From NCBI GenBank assembly GCA_964389575.1, contig CAYMFF010000008.1, forward strand, positions 1 through 61,164: DNA of 61,164 bases, in the 5' to 3' direction. Positions within the stretch are counted from its first letter, which is position 1. Every line of letters begins with the position of its first letter. Positions 16,994-25,910 of the stretch are shown in pieces. The notes under the pieces are model-generated. The model did no database searches. It saw only the letters and a program-made list of their open reading frames with translations, and was not told the origin of the DNA. This DNA is from JAGNRR01 sp964389575 (GTDB taxonomy: Bacteria > Bacteroidota > Bacteroidia > Chitinophagales > Chitinophagaceae). Both the position numbers and the translations under genes were made by a program.

Positions 16994-19900
16994 ATGTCAT
17001 TACCACACATCACCAAATACATCTTTAAAACGGGAAGTGAAGAAGCTATCATAAGAGGAAAAAAGATCTTCCTTACAGAAGGCGTTCGATTGATTCATAA
17101 CGATGAGGTCATTCAGCAACTCACGTTTCGCGTTCGCAATGATATTTATAAGAACTATTTCAATGTGACCGTTAGCCAATATACCGACGAAGACCAAATG
17201 GAGGTAAACTGTAAATGTCCTTACAATATGGGTGATGTATGTCGTCATGAGGCCGCTGCACTGTATTTCTTAAATGAACTAATTATTACTAATTCGCTGG
17301 ATAGCAAAGACAATTCGTTTGATCAAAAAAATACAGTGATCAAAATGAGAAATCTAGAGCTGAAACTATTCCGCTTATACACCTCAGATGAAAACTTTGA
17401 AGAAGCCGGTAATATTGCCAAATTAAATAGTGCAAAAATATTTACGGCAGCTAATGAATATGTAGAAGCAGATCTTCCGTATGACGGAAAAACGTTTGAA
17501 CTAAAACTAAAAAGAAAAGATAACGGCACCATTAATACCTCTTGCACTTGTGAAGAAAAACACTATCCTTTATGTGTTCACAAGACGGCCTTATTACTGC
17601 AGTTGCTAAATAATTATGGAGCTAATTATTTTGACACGATTCGAAACTGGGACAAACAAAAAAACTTATTGTTAGGTCTCTATGGCTATTCGTTAGAAGA
17701 TGATTTAACCGGCAAATTTGAATTTTATTATAAAGACAGCAAGCCATTTTTAAAGGTGCTGGATAAGACAATAAAAAAAGTAAATCAAACCGAGAAAGTA
17801 CTTCCCAATCATTTAAAAAAGACCGAGGAGAAAGTCATTAGCCCAAGTGATTTTACAAAATCAATTGGCGTGGTGCTAAATTTAAACAATGAGGCTTTCC
17901 CTTATTTTAAATTTAATGTGGTTGAAGGCAAAAAAATGGTGGATGAAAACAGCTTTAATTCTAAAGTCACCGAATTAGACACTACAAAATATGTAAATCT
18001 AAATCCATACGCACCCGAAGATCGCGCTGTTGTCAATGCTACTAAAAAGCTTCAAGAAGCTGAGATTAATAAGTACATCTCAAAAAATTCACCTTTTGGA
18101 GATTTATGGGAGAGCTTAAAATCAGATGAAGACTGGACCGAGGAGAATAAAAAATTATTTTATGAATATGCCTTACCTCGACTGCATAAACTTTTTGGAC
18201 TTATCGGAGATCAAGTTCCCTTATACACTTTACCCAAAGGCAAAGCGCTTAAATTTGCCAATCTAAATAAAATCAATATCTCATTTGCGGATATCGAAAT
18301 GAAATATATCATCAAAGGGAAAGTCCCAAAATCAAAACTTTCAATCCATTATGGCATTGGTCGAAATCATTTTAAACAAAAGGAAAATTTATATCCAGGC
18401 TTTGCTTTTTTCCTTACCGAAGATTTAATCTTTTTACCCAAGAAAGGAATTGATGCCAATTGTAGCGACCGTCTCTTTAATAACTTTCCGCAAAAGGCAA
18501 ATGAATGGGATGAATACATGGAGAAAATTGTATTGCCCTATAGCCGTACCAAAAATATGGAATTGGATAAGAGCTTGGTCAAAACAGCACCAGTCACCAC
18601 ACCTACTCAAGGGCTTTTATTAAATGAGCGTGGAAACATGTTTATCCTTAAACCGATTTTCTTATACGGTCAGAGCGAATTAGATTATAGCGATGAAAAA
18701 CAGTTTCCGAGTATCGAAGGTGGGCAGATTGTAATGATACAACGTGACAAACCTGCTGAGCTTGCATTTATGGAGCAAATAGAAGCGTTGCATCAGCGTA
18801 TGAAAAAGAATGCTGCTGGAAATGCTTTCGTTTTAGAATCTAAGTATGCATTAAGTGAAAATTGGATGTACACCTTTTTCCAAAAAATGAAGCAAGGAAA
18901 GATACAGCTATTTGGCTATGATAATTTGAAGCAATTCAAATTCAAAAAGATTAAGCCAAAAACTCATCTTAGCGTTACATCTAATATTGATTGGTTTGAC
19001 ACTGAAATTGAGTTAGATTTTGCTGGGGAGCAAGCTGATTTAAAAGAAATTCAAAAGTCCATCCGAACGAAACAGAATTTTGTAAAGCTCAAAGACGGCA
19101 CCTTGGGTTTATTGCCGGAAGAGTGGATTAAAAAGTATTCGTTACTTTTTAAAATGGCAGATATTAAAGAGAACAAATTGAAAGTTAGCAAAGTTAATTT
19201 TCACATTATTGATGAGCTTTATGACAACATTGATCAAGAAGACGTAAAACTAGAATTAGATGAAAAGAAAAAAATGTTGTTACGCACTGATATGCCTAAG
19301 GAAGGAGAAATTATCATTCCTGATAATGTAGACGCTGACCTAAGACCATATCAAAAATCTGGGTTCCGATGGTTGAATTACTTGCAAGATGTAAACTGGG
19401 GAGGTCTTCTAGCGGATGATATGGGACTCGGTAAAACAATTCAATCACTGACAGTGTTACAAGATTTTAAAAACAAAAATGAAACGCTCAAAGCTATCAT
19501 TGTTTGTCCTACAACGCTTTTACACAATTGGAAAGAAGAGATTGAAAAATTCACGGCTGATTTGACGTATTATATCCATCATGGATCTTCACGCACGGCG
19601 AAATATGAAGTAATAGATGCACACGATATTATTATTACCACCTATGGAACCTTGCGTGGTGATATCGCTTTTTTAAATAAAAATGAATTTGACTACATCG
19701 TTTTAGATGAAAGTCAGGCAATTAAGAATCCAACATCTAAAACAGCAAAAGCCGCCATGATTCTTAATGGTAAAAATAAAATTGCATTGAGTGGAACGCC
19801 CATGCAGAATAATACCTTTGACATCTATAGCCAAATGCATTTCTTAAATCCTGGCATGCTCGGTAGCAAAGAATTTTTCAAAGAACAATTCGCTGTTCCG

Positions 19901-20728
19901 ATTGATAAATACCAAGAAGTTGAAACAAAAGAACATTTAAAGAAATTAATTTTCCCATTCTTATTACGCAGAACAAAAGAACAAGTAGCCAAAGACTTAC
20001 CGAGTAAGACTGAAATTACCTTAACCTGTGAAATGGGTAAAGAACAAAAGAAAATTTACGAACAATATCGCAATTTATATCGTTCTAAAATTTTGGGCGA
20101 ATTAGATACTAAAGGTTTAAATAAATCTCAGTTTTCTATTTTACAAGGATTAATGCGACTTCGCCAAATTTGTGATAGCCCTTCTATTATCAAAGGTGCT
20201 GAAAGTAAAGAACCGCATTCAGTAAAACTTGATGAACTAACTTCTCAGTTGCAATCGGTAGTTGGTGAGCATAAAGTGCTTATTTTCTCACAGTTCTTAG
20301 GAATGCTTTCTTTGATTAAAAACAGACTAACCCAAGAAGGAATTAAGTTTGAATACTTTGACGGAAGTTCTACCACAACACAACGTCAATCCGCAATTAA
20401 AAACTTCCAAGAGAATGAAGAAACAAGAGTTTTTGTTATTTCACTAAAAGCCGGTGGTATGGGTCTGAACTTAACCGCGGCCGATTATGTGTATCTTATG
20501 GATCCATGGTGGAATCCGGCTGTGGAGCAACAAGCCATTGACCGTACGCATCGTATTGGACAAAAGAAAAATATTTTTGCTTATCGCTATATCTGTAAGG
20601 ATACTGTGGAAGAGAAAATCATGAAACTCAAGGAAAAGAAAAGTGCATTAGTGAAAGATATTGTTAGCGATGACAACAAATTTGTGAAGAACCTGAGCAA
20701 AGAAGACATTGAGTATTTATTTACGTAA
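16994..20728 (+). CDS. SNF2-family DNA translocase with two SWIM zinc fingers
   Basis: A 1244-residue SWI2/SNF2-type ATPase. Helicase motifs lie in the C-terminal half: LLADDMGLGKTIQS (about 805), ICPTTLLHNW-type motif Ia, DESQ box LDESQAIKNP (about 904), LSGTPMQNN, and motifs V-VI GMGLNLTAADYVYLMDPWW and QAIDRTHRIGQ. The N-terminus has two SWIM fingers with the same C-x-C-x7-C-x-H spacing: C73/C75/C83/H85 and C184/C186/C194/H196. The 600 residues between are poorly conserved. Bacterial relatives (HepA/RapA-like superfamily members) remodel protein-DNA complexes. Monocistronic, own promoter. Confidence 0.92.
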   Translation: MSLPHITKYIFKTGSEEAIIRGKKIFLTEGVRLIHNDEVIQQLTFRVRNDIYKNYFNVTVSQYTDEDQMEVNCKCPYNMGDVCRHEAAALYFLNELIITNSLDSKDNSFDQKNTVIKMRNLELKLFRLYTSDENFEEAGNIAKLNSAKIFTAANEYVEADLPYDGKTFELKLKRKDNGTINTSCTCEEKHYPLCVHKTALLLQLLNNYGANYFDTIRNWDKQKNLLLGLYGYSLEDDLTGKFEFYYKDSKPFLKVLDKTIKKVNQTEKVLPNHLKKTEEKVISPSDFTKSIGVVLNLNNEAFPYFKFNVVEGKKMVDENSFNSKVTELDTTKYVNLNPYAPEDRAVVNATKKLQEAEINKYISKNSPFGDLWESLKSDEDWTEENKKLFYEYALPRLHKLFGLIGDQVPLYTLPKGKALKFANLNKINISFADIEMKYIIKGKVPKSKLSIHYGIGRNHFKQKENLYPGFAFFLTEDLIFLPKKGIDANCSDRLFNNFPQKANEWDEYMEKIVLPYSRTKNMELDKSLVKTAPVTTPTQGLLLNERGNMFILKPIFLYGQSELDYSDEKQFPSIEGGQIVMIQRDKPAELAFMEQIEALHQRMKKNAAGNAFVLESKYALSENWMYTFFQKMKQGKIQLFGYDNLKQFKFKKIKPKTHLSVTSNIDWFDTEIELDFAGEQADLKEIQKSIRTKQNFVKLKDGTLGLLPEEWIKKYSLLFKMADIKENKLKVSKVNFHIIDELYDNIDQEDVKLELDEKKKMLLRTDMPKEGEIIIPDNVDADLRPYQKSGFRWLNYLQDVNWGGLLADDMGLGKTIQSLTVLQDFKNKNETLKAIIVCPTTLLHNWKEEIEKFTADLTYYIHHGSSRTAKYEVIDAHDIIITTYGTLRGDIAFLNKNEFDYIVLDESQAIKNPTSKTAKAAMILNGKNKIALSGTPMQNNTFDIYSQMHFLNPGMLGSKEFFKEQFAVPIDKYQEVETKEHLKKLIFPFLLRRTKEQVAKDLPSKTEITLTCEMGKEQKKIYEQYRNLYRSKILGELDTKGLNKSQFSILQGLMRLRQICDSPSIIKGAESKEPHSVKLDELTSQLQSVVGEHKVLIFSQFLGMLSLIKNRLTQEGIKFEYFDGSSTTTQRQSAIKNFQENEETRVFVISLKAGGMGLNLTAADYVYLMDPWWNPAVEQQAIDRTHRIGQKKNIFAYRYICKDTVEEKIMKLKEKKSALVKDIVSDDNKFVKNLSKEDIEYLFT

Positions 20729-20801
20729 AACATTCAAGCGATTTGCATTATTTTATATCTGTTCATTTAATTCTCAAGGTATTCTTCATTAGTTTGGCAT
20801 A

Positions 20802-21611
20802 ATGAAATATGTATTCATAATTTCGCTTTTTATTTTTATAGGTTGTCAATCTGATGAAGTTAGTGAGTTAGAAAAACTAGTTGAGAATAACAATTCTAAT
20901 GAAACTCAGACCAATAAAACACTCATAGAAAATTTACGCATTAGCTATAATGAAACGATTGAGCCAGAGAACTCGAACGTTGCCGTTATCCCTATTATTC
21001 TTGAAGAAAAATATAGAGAAAAAGGAATTTCGAATTACAACTATTCAAATATTCTATTTCATAATGCGAATACAGGCGAAAATAATTTCCTGTTTCAGGA
21101 TAGTATTGATTTTATATCTACTATACGCTACTTTACGCCACCCTCAAAAGACAAAAATGAAGAAGAAGTTTACGAGTCTGACATCCATCATTATGGCACT
21201 TTCGGTAATCAAGCATACGGGCACTTATTCTATATTATTAAACCTTGGAAGACAAAAAAAGAATTAAAAGAGATAAACGGAGATAAAGACTTTAGCTACC
21301 GTAAATTAAAATCTGGCTGGACGGAAACTGGACCGTCCACTTTATATATGTCTGACTTTGATGGTAAGAATTTGGTCGCTCTTAGTCCGAGTAATGGACG
21401 TGTAATTGATTGGATTATTTTAAGAAAAACTAATTTCATTTTGGCCAAAGTTTTAATGGATTCGAATAACGATCAAAAGTTTAATAAAAAAGATGATATT
21501 AAGTTGATACGAATCGACTTGACAAAGCCTTCAATCGGCCAACCGATTCTTAGCCTTGAAGAGGAAAATGCAATCAAAAAAAATTTATTAAAAGGTAAAA
21601 CAGGAATCTAA
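20802..21611 (+). CDS. Lipoprotein of unknown function
   Basis: A 269-residue lipoprotein with lipobox FIGC near residue 15 and a Glu/Asn-rich linker (LVENNNSNETQTNKT). The mature part has beta-propeller-like strands near the end (STLYMSDFDGKNLVALSP, FILAKVLMDSNNDQKFNKKDD); the second contains a DxNxDxxxxxxDD stretch that could bind calcium. No family recognised. The next gene begins on the very next base, so the two are co-transcribed. Confidence 0.68.
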   Translation: MKYVFIISLFIFIGCQSDEVSELEKLVENNNSNETQTNKTLIENLRISYNETIEPENSNVAVIPIILEEKYREKGISNYNYSNILFHNANTGENNFLFQDSIDFISTIRYFTPPSKDKNEEEVYESDIHHYGTFGNQAYGHLFYIIKPWKTKKELKEINGDKDFSYRKLKSGWTETGPSTLYMSDFDGKNLVALSPSNGRVIDWIILRKTNFILAKVLMDSNNDQKFNKKDDIKLIRIDLTKPSIGQPILSLEEENAIKKNLLKGKTGI

Positions 21612-22514
21612 GTGAAAAATATATTGATAACAGGTGGTACGGGTTTAGTGGGGAGCAAACTGATTCCTACATTACAAGCCAAGGGATACAAAGTTTCTAT
21701 TCTAAGTCGAAGTAAGCAAGAAAGCAATTTGATTAAAACATATGTTTGGAATATAGCTGAAGGCATTCTTCCACAAGAAGCTGTCGATGAAGCAGATGTG
21801 ATTGTTCACTTAGCCGGTGCCAATGTGGGCACTAAAAAATGGACAGCATCTCGCAAACAAGAAATTATAGACAGTCGTGTAAAATCAGGCGAATTACTAT
21901 TGGATAAAATAAAAAAATCGAAAAGTAAACCCGAAGCCTTTATTACAGCATCTGCAGTAGGTTATTATGGTTTACAAACTAGTGAAAAAATATTTAGTGA
22001 GAATGACCCTCCTGCTGACGACTTTTTTGGAGAAGTAGGGAAGGCTTGGGAAAGTGTTTTAGAAAAAACAAATAATGTAAATATTCGTTCTGTGGCTATG
22101 CGAATTGGTGTCGTATTGGCTCAAGAAGATGGCGCACTGCCCAAAATGTCGATACCCTTAAAATTTGGATTCGGAACACAAATTGGTTCAGGCAAACAAT
22201 ATATCCCTTGGATTCATATTGACGATATCGTTTCTATGTTTTTGATGGCTATTGAAAATGGAACAATGCATGGCGCTTTCAACGCAGTTGCACCAGAGCA
22301 CATTACTAATAGGGGATTTATGAAAAAACTTTGTCAAATAAGAAAAAGAATTTTTATCCCGATAGGAGCACCTAGCTTTCTTTTAAAATTAGTTTTAGGT
22401 GAAATGGCCGGCATCGTATTGGAAGGAAGCAGAGCTTCGTCGAACAAAATTGTAGAAGCAGGCTTTACTTTCGAGTACCCAAACTTATCTGAGGCACTAA
22501 AAAGTTTAGCATAG
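21612..22514 (+). CDS. TIGR01777-type NAD(P)-binding epimerase
   Basis: A 300-residue extended short-chain dehydrogenase. The N-terminal Rossmann motif is ILITGGTGLVGSKL, followed by VIVHLAGANVGTKKW, the YxxxK region replaced by the family's SAVGYYGLQ, and a C-terminal DUF1731-like part (ERIFIPIGAPSFLLKLVLGEMA region). This matches the YfcH/SulA-related family; substrates are unknown. The start is GTG, abutting the previous stop with no gap. Confidence 0.9.
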   Translation: MKNILITGGTGLVGSKLIPTLQAKGYKVSILSRSKQESNLIKTYVWNIAEGILPQEAVDEADVIVHLAGANVGTKKWTASRKQEIIDSRVKSGELLLDKIKKSKSKPEAFITASAVGYYGLQTSEKIFSENDPPADDFFGEVGKAWESVLEKTNNVNIRSVAMRIGVVLAQEDGALPKMSIPLKFGFGTQIGSGKQYIPWIHIDDIVSMFLMAIENGTMHGAFNAVAPEHITNRGFMKKLCQIRKRIFIPIGAPSFLLKLVLGEMAGIVLEGSRASSNKIVEAGFTFEYPNLSEALKSLA

Positions 22515-22568
22515 TTTTATCGCTCAGAATCGACAGGCATTTGTTTCGGGCAATACATTTAAGGTTAC

Positions 22569-23240
22569 ATGAAAGTCTATTACGTTTTACTATCGGTATT
22601 TGTACTTTTTTGCACCTCTTGTAACTCACAAAAAAAAGAAGAAAGCAAATCTGTCCGAATTGGTCAAAAAAATATTACTGATGAAATTGCAGGATCTAAC
22701 TATCGTAAGAAAGCTACACAATATTTTATCATTAATGAAGGCGACACATCTACTTTCAGACCTATTTTCTCCGAAGCCCGAGATGGTCAACAAGTAAATA
22801 TATATTTAAGGGCGCACCGACTAGATAAAAAAACCTTAAAAGAGCAATTACAAGAGCTCAAGCAAATACTTCCTGCAGCCGAAAAAGAGTACAACCTAGA
22901 TTCTCTTAGATCATTTTATGGAGGTTCTTTTATAGACATGGGTGAACATGCCATTCGGGTTACCAATGGATACATTAATAAACATGGACAAAAAAGAGGC
23001 ATCCCAACAAAACACTATACCGAAATTTCTAATATGCTCGTAAAATCAGTCTCTGAAGAATTGAACAATGCTTTCAAATCAAATAATATTGTTGTAAAAA
23101 AAGCAAGCATTGAAAAAGCACATTATGTACCGAAAGAGTACTTCCTTAAAAGAAATAAAACAAAAATAGATACTGCAAATATTCCTAACGAAATTATAAA
23201 TGCTATGCTTTGGGTTACACTTGGTACCGCAGAAAAATAA
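22569..23240 (+). CDS. Lipoprotein of unknown function
   Basis: A 223-residue lipoprotein with lipobox CTSC near residue 17. The mature part is alpha/beta with a Lys-rich beginning and a helix LKEQLQELKQILPAAEKEY. A segment SFIDMGEHAIRVTNGYINKHG follows, then an alternating helical C-terminus. No domain is recognised. A near-match to the -7 box (TACATTTA, 22554-22561) lies 7 bases upstream of the ATG. Confidence 0.65.
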   Translation: MKVYYVLLSVFVLFCTSCNSQKKEESKSVRIGQKNITDEIAGSNYRKKATQYFIINEGDTSTFRPIFSEARDGQQVNIYLRAHRLDKKTLKEQLQELKQILPAAEKEYNLDSLRSFYGGSFIDMGEHAIRVTNGYINKHGQKRGIPTKHYTEISNMLVKSVSEELNNAFKSNNIVVKKASIEKAHYVPKEYFLKRNKTKIDTANIPNEIINAMLWVTLGTAEK

Positions 23241-23241
23241 T

Positions 23242-25221
23242 TTAGTAATTTAATAATTTTTGAACTTTCTCATGCAAATATTTCTTTGCTAAAAAATTAT
23301 CTTCAAGCTCTTTGGCAAACGGAATGGGTGTCTCTAAACTACCACAACGCATAACAGGAGCGTCTAAATTTTCGAAACAATGCTCATTAATCCAAGCAGA
23401 AATTTCACCACCCAAACCACCAAATAAATTATCCTCGTGTAAGATTAAAACTTTATTCGTTTCCTCTACTACTTCTTTTATCGCTTCATAATCTAAAGGA
23501 GCCAAAGTTCTTAAATCTAAAATAGCAATAGAACTATCAGAATGCTCTTGCGCATATTCTTTTGCCCAATGAACTCCAGCACCGTAAGTAATTATGCAAA
23601 GCTCTTCGCCACTTTGTATTTTATTTGCTTTACCAATTTCTATTGAATAACTCCCTTGCGGCACTTCATCTTCTACACTTCTATACAAGGCTTTATGCTC
23701 AAAAAACATAACCGGATTTGGGTCATCAATACTTGATATTAAAAGGCCCTTGGCATCAGCCGCCGTACTTGGATAAACCACTTTTAAGCCAGCTGTATGT
23801 GTAAACCAAGTTTCGTTACTCTGCGAGTGAAATGGTCCCGCTCCTACTCCAGCGCCCGTTGGCATACGAACAACTACATCCGCCTTTTGACCCCAACGAT
23901 AATGAATTTTTGCAAAATAATTTATTATTTGTGTCATACCGACCGATACAAAATCCGCAAATTGCATTTCAACTATGGACTTCATTTTTTCCAATGATAA
24001 TCCCATAGCAGCTCCTAAAATAGCGCTCTCGCAAAGTGGCGTATTCCGCACACGCTCCTTTCCAAATTCCTCTACAAAACCTTCTGTGATTTTAAATACA
24101 CCGCCATATTCCGCTACGTCTTGACCCATTATAACTAGGTTGTCATGTTGCTTCATACTTTCCCACAATCCGTCGCGAATGGCTGCAACCATTTTTTTAG
24201 ATTCTGTTTTATGATTTGACACATTGGTCGTCATGCTGTTGTGCGGAGCAAATACATCGGTTAATTCTTCTGATGTATCAATTGTTATAGATGGCACATC
24301 CAACACTTTTTGAACATCTTGATTTATCGATGCCACAAAATTATCTTGTATTTTTTTAGCTACGTCATCTGTCAGAATTCCTTCTTCTTTTAACCAAGCT
24401 TCATAATTTGTAATGGGATCTTTTTTTGCCCATTCGTCAAATAATTCTTGCGGTACATACTTCGTACCACTTGCCTCTTCATGCCCGCGCATTCTAAAGG
24501 TTTGGCATTCTAACAAAAACGGCTTTTGATTTTTTAGACAATAACTTCTAGCAGCTGAAACTTCGTCCAGCACTTCTAACACATTATTTCCATCAATTGT
24601 TTTGGACGCTATACCATAACCCACTCCTCGGTCAGCAAGATTTTTGGCAATGTATTGTTCACTCGTCGGTGTGCTTAATCCATAGCCATTATTTTCTATA
24701 ATAAAAATGGTAGGGATATTCCAAACGGCTGCCACATTTAAAGCCTCATGGAACTCTCCTTGACTGGTTCCTCCTTCACCAGTAAATGCCAGCGACACTT
24801 TTTTCTCAACACGTAATTTTGCAGCTAGCGCAGCACCATTTGCCACTGAAAGTTGCGGACCTAAATGAGAAATCATTCCACAGATATGATGCTCGGCACT
24901 GCCAAAATGAAAACTCCGATCTCGACCTTTGGTAAAACCCGTTTTCTTTCCTTGCCATTGTAAAAACAATTTTTCAAAAGAAACATTTCGACTTGTAAAG
25001 ACGCCTAAATTACGATGCATGGTCATCATCCATTCATCAGCTTCCAATGCACAAGTGGCACCAATCGCAATTGCTTCTTGACCAATACCACTAAACCATT
25101 TACTCACTCTTCCTTGACGAAGTAGCTTGAGCATTTTTTCTTCTATCGTTCTTGGATAAACTAGTTGTTTATAAACATCGATTAAATCTGCGTCAGAACG
25201 ATTTCCTCTTTGGAATTTCAT
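23242..25221 (-). CDS. Branched-chain/2-oxoacid dehydrogenase E1, alpha-beta fusion
   Basis: The thiamine-diphosphate E1 component decarboxylates 2-oxoacids, probably those from Leu, Ile and Val, and passes the acyl group to the E2 lipoyl domain. The 659-residue protein joins both subunits. The alpha half (1 to about 330) has the ThDP motif GEGGTSQGEFHEALN with the paired Asn in IENNGYGLSTP. The beta half (about 345-659) has MGQDVAEYGGVF, ADFVSVGMTQIINYFAK and GAGPFHSQSNETW. Such fusions are usual in Bacteroidota. E2 and E3 are not in the window, and pyruvate specificity is not excluded. Confidence 0.9.
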   Translation of the reverse strand: MKFQRGNRSDADLIDVYKQLVYPRTIEEKMLKLLRQGRVSKWFSGIGQEAIAIGATCALEADEWMMTMHRNLGVFTSRNVSFEKLFLQWQGKKTGFTKGRDRSFHFGSAEHHICGMISHLGPQLSVANGAALAAKLRVEKKVSLAFTGEGGTSQGEFHEALNVAAVWNIPTIFIIENNGYGLSTPTSEQYIAKNLADRGVGYGIASKTIDGNNVLEVLDEVSAARSYCLKNQKPFLLECQTFRMRGHEEASGTKYVPQELFDEWAKKDPITNYEAWLKEEGILTDDVAKKIQDNFVASINQDVQKVLDVPSITIDTSEELTDVFAPHNSMTTNVSNHKTESKKMVAAIRDGLWESMKQHDNLVIMGQDVAEYGGVFKITEGFVEEFGKERVRNTPLCESAILGAAMGLSLEKMKSIVEMQFADFVSVGMTQIINYFAKIHYRWGQKADVVVRMPTGAGVGAGPFHSQSNETWFTHTAGLKVVYPSTAADAKGLLISSIDDPNPVMFFEHKALYRSVEDEVPQGSYSIEIGKANKIQSGEELCIITYGAGVHWAKEYAQEHSDSSIAILDLRTLAPLDYEAIKEVVEETNKVLILHEDNLFGGLGGEISAWINEHCFENLDAPVMRCGSLETPIPFAKELEDNFLAKKYLHEKVQKLLNY

Positions 25222-25362
25222 TAGGATGTAAATGTACTATTAAGGAATTAGGAGTTAGGCAATAGGAGTTAGGGTTTTTTATTAATGTTAAAAATCTAAC
25301 TACTTTCCGAAATAGTCGTTATTTAGCCGATTTCCTAATGGCTATTGGCTCACCCCTAAAAA

Positions 25363-25824
25363 CTAAACTCCAAACTGCTGTAAGTGATGATCCAAATGTT
25401 TGTAGAACATAGTATTCCATTGATTGGTATTCAATTTACCTAAGGCATGAGATTCTTTGCCATCAAAAGTAGATTCGCCATCTTTTTGTACTTGCCAAGT
25501 ATGGTCTTGAATATCTTGTTTTTGTTGTTTAAAATCCTGTTCTGCTGGAACAATAAAATCAGGAGCTGTTCTTCCGTTTTTTGCATATGGTTTTGTTCCT
25601 ACAACCGTATTTTTTGCGAACAGCTTAATCATTACCTTAGCCAATCCTCCTGGTTTTTTGAACCTGGTGGGCTCATACACCATTTCGTATGGCACATTAC
25701 AATGTTTAAGCATTTGAGATACATTCATAGTACCCCATTCCGCTTTGGTTTCTGGGTTTAGTTGATTAATCCTGTCAATCAAGTTTTGACATTCTTCTTG
25801 GGTAAAAATGTTGGGAAAGTCCAT
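25363..25824 (-). CDS. DUF1569 family protein (DinB-like)
   Basis: A 153-residue soluble protein. It shows the DUF1569 pattern: WGTMNVSQMLKHCNVPYEM, then helices up to HALGKLNTNQWNTMFYKHLDHHLQQFGV. The histidines in MLKHC and KHLDHH are placed like the metal ligands of the DinB four-helix fold. Function unknown. I use the ATG at 25824. The longer frame start at 25878 would run through the groEL terminator hairpin. Confidence 0.8.
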   Translation of the reverse strand: MDFPNIFTQEECQNLIDRINQLNPETKAEWGTMNVSQMLKHCNVPYEMVYEPTRFKKPGGLAKVMIKLFAKNTVVGTKPYAKNGRTAPDFIVPAEQDFKQQKQDIQDHTWQVQKDGESTFDGKESHALGKLNTNQWNTMFYKHLDHHLQQFGV

Positions 25825-25832
25825 GCTACAAT

Positions 25833-25888
25833 GATAATAAAAAAAATTCCAAATGTCTTTGAACTGAATCATTGACATTTGGAATTTT
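25833..25888 (-). terminator. Rho-independent terminator of groESL
   Basis: A perfect 15-base inverted repeat: 25874-25888 pairs with 25843-25857, with a 16-base loop. On the minus strand the second arm continues into a T-rich run (TTTTTTTTATTATC), as expected for transcription coming out of groEL, whose stop lies about 25 bases upstream. Confidence 0.75.
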
Positions 25889-25910
25889 GATACTTATTGT
25901 CCTTAGGCTG

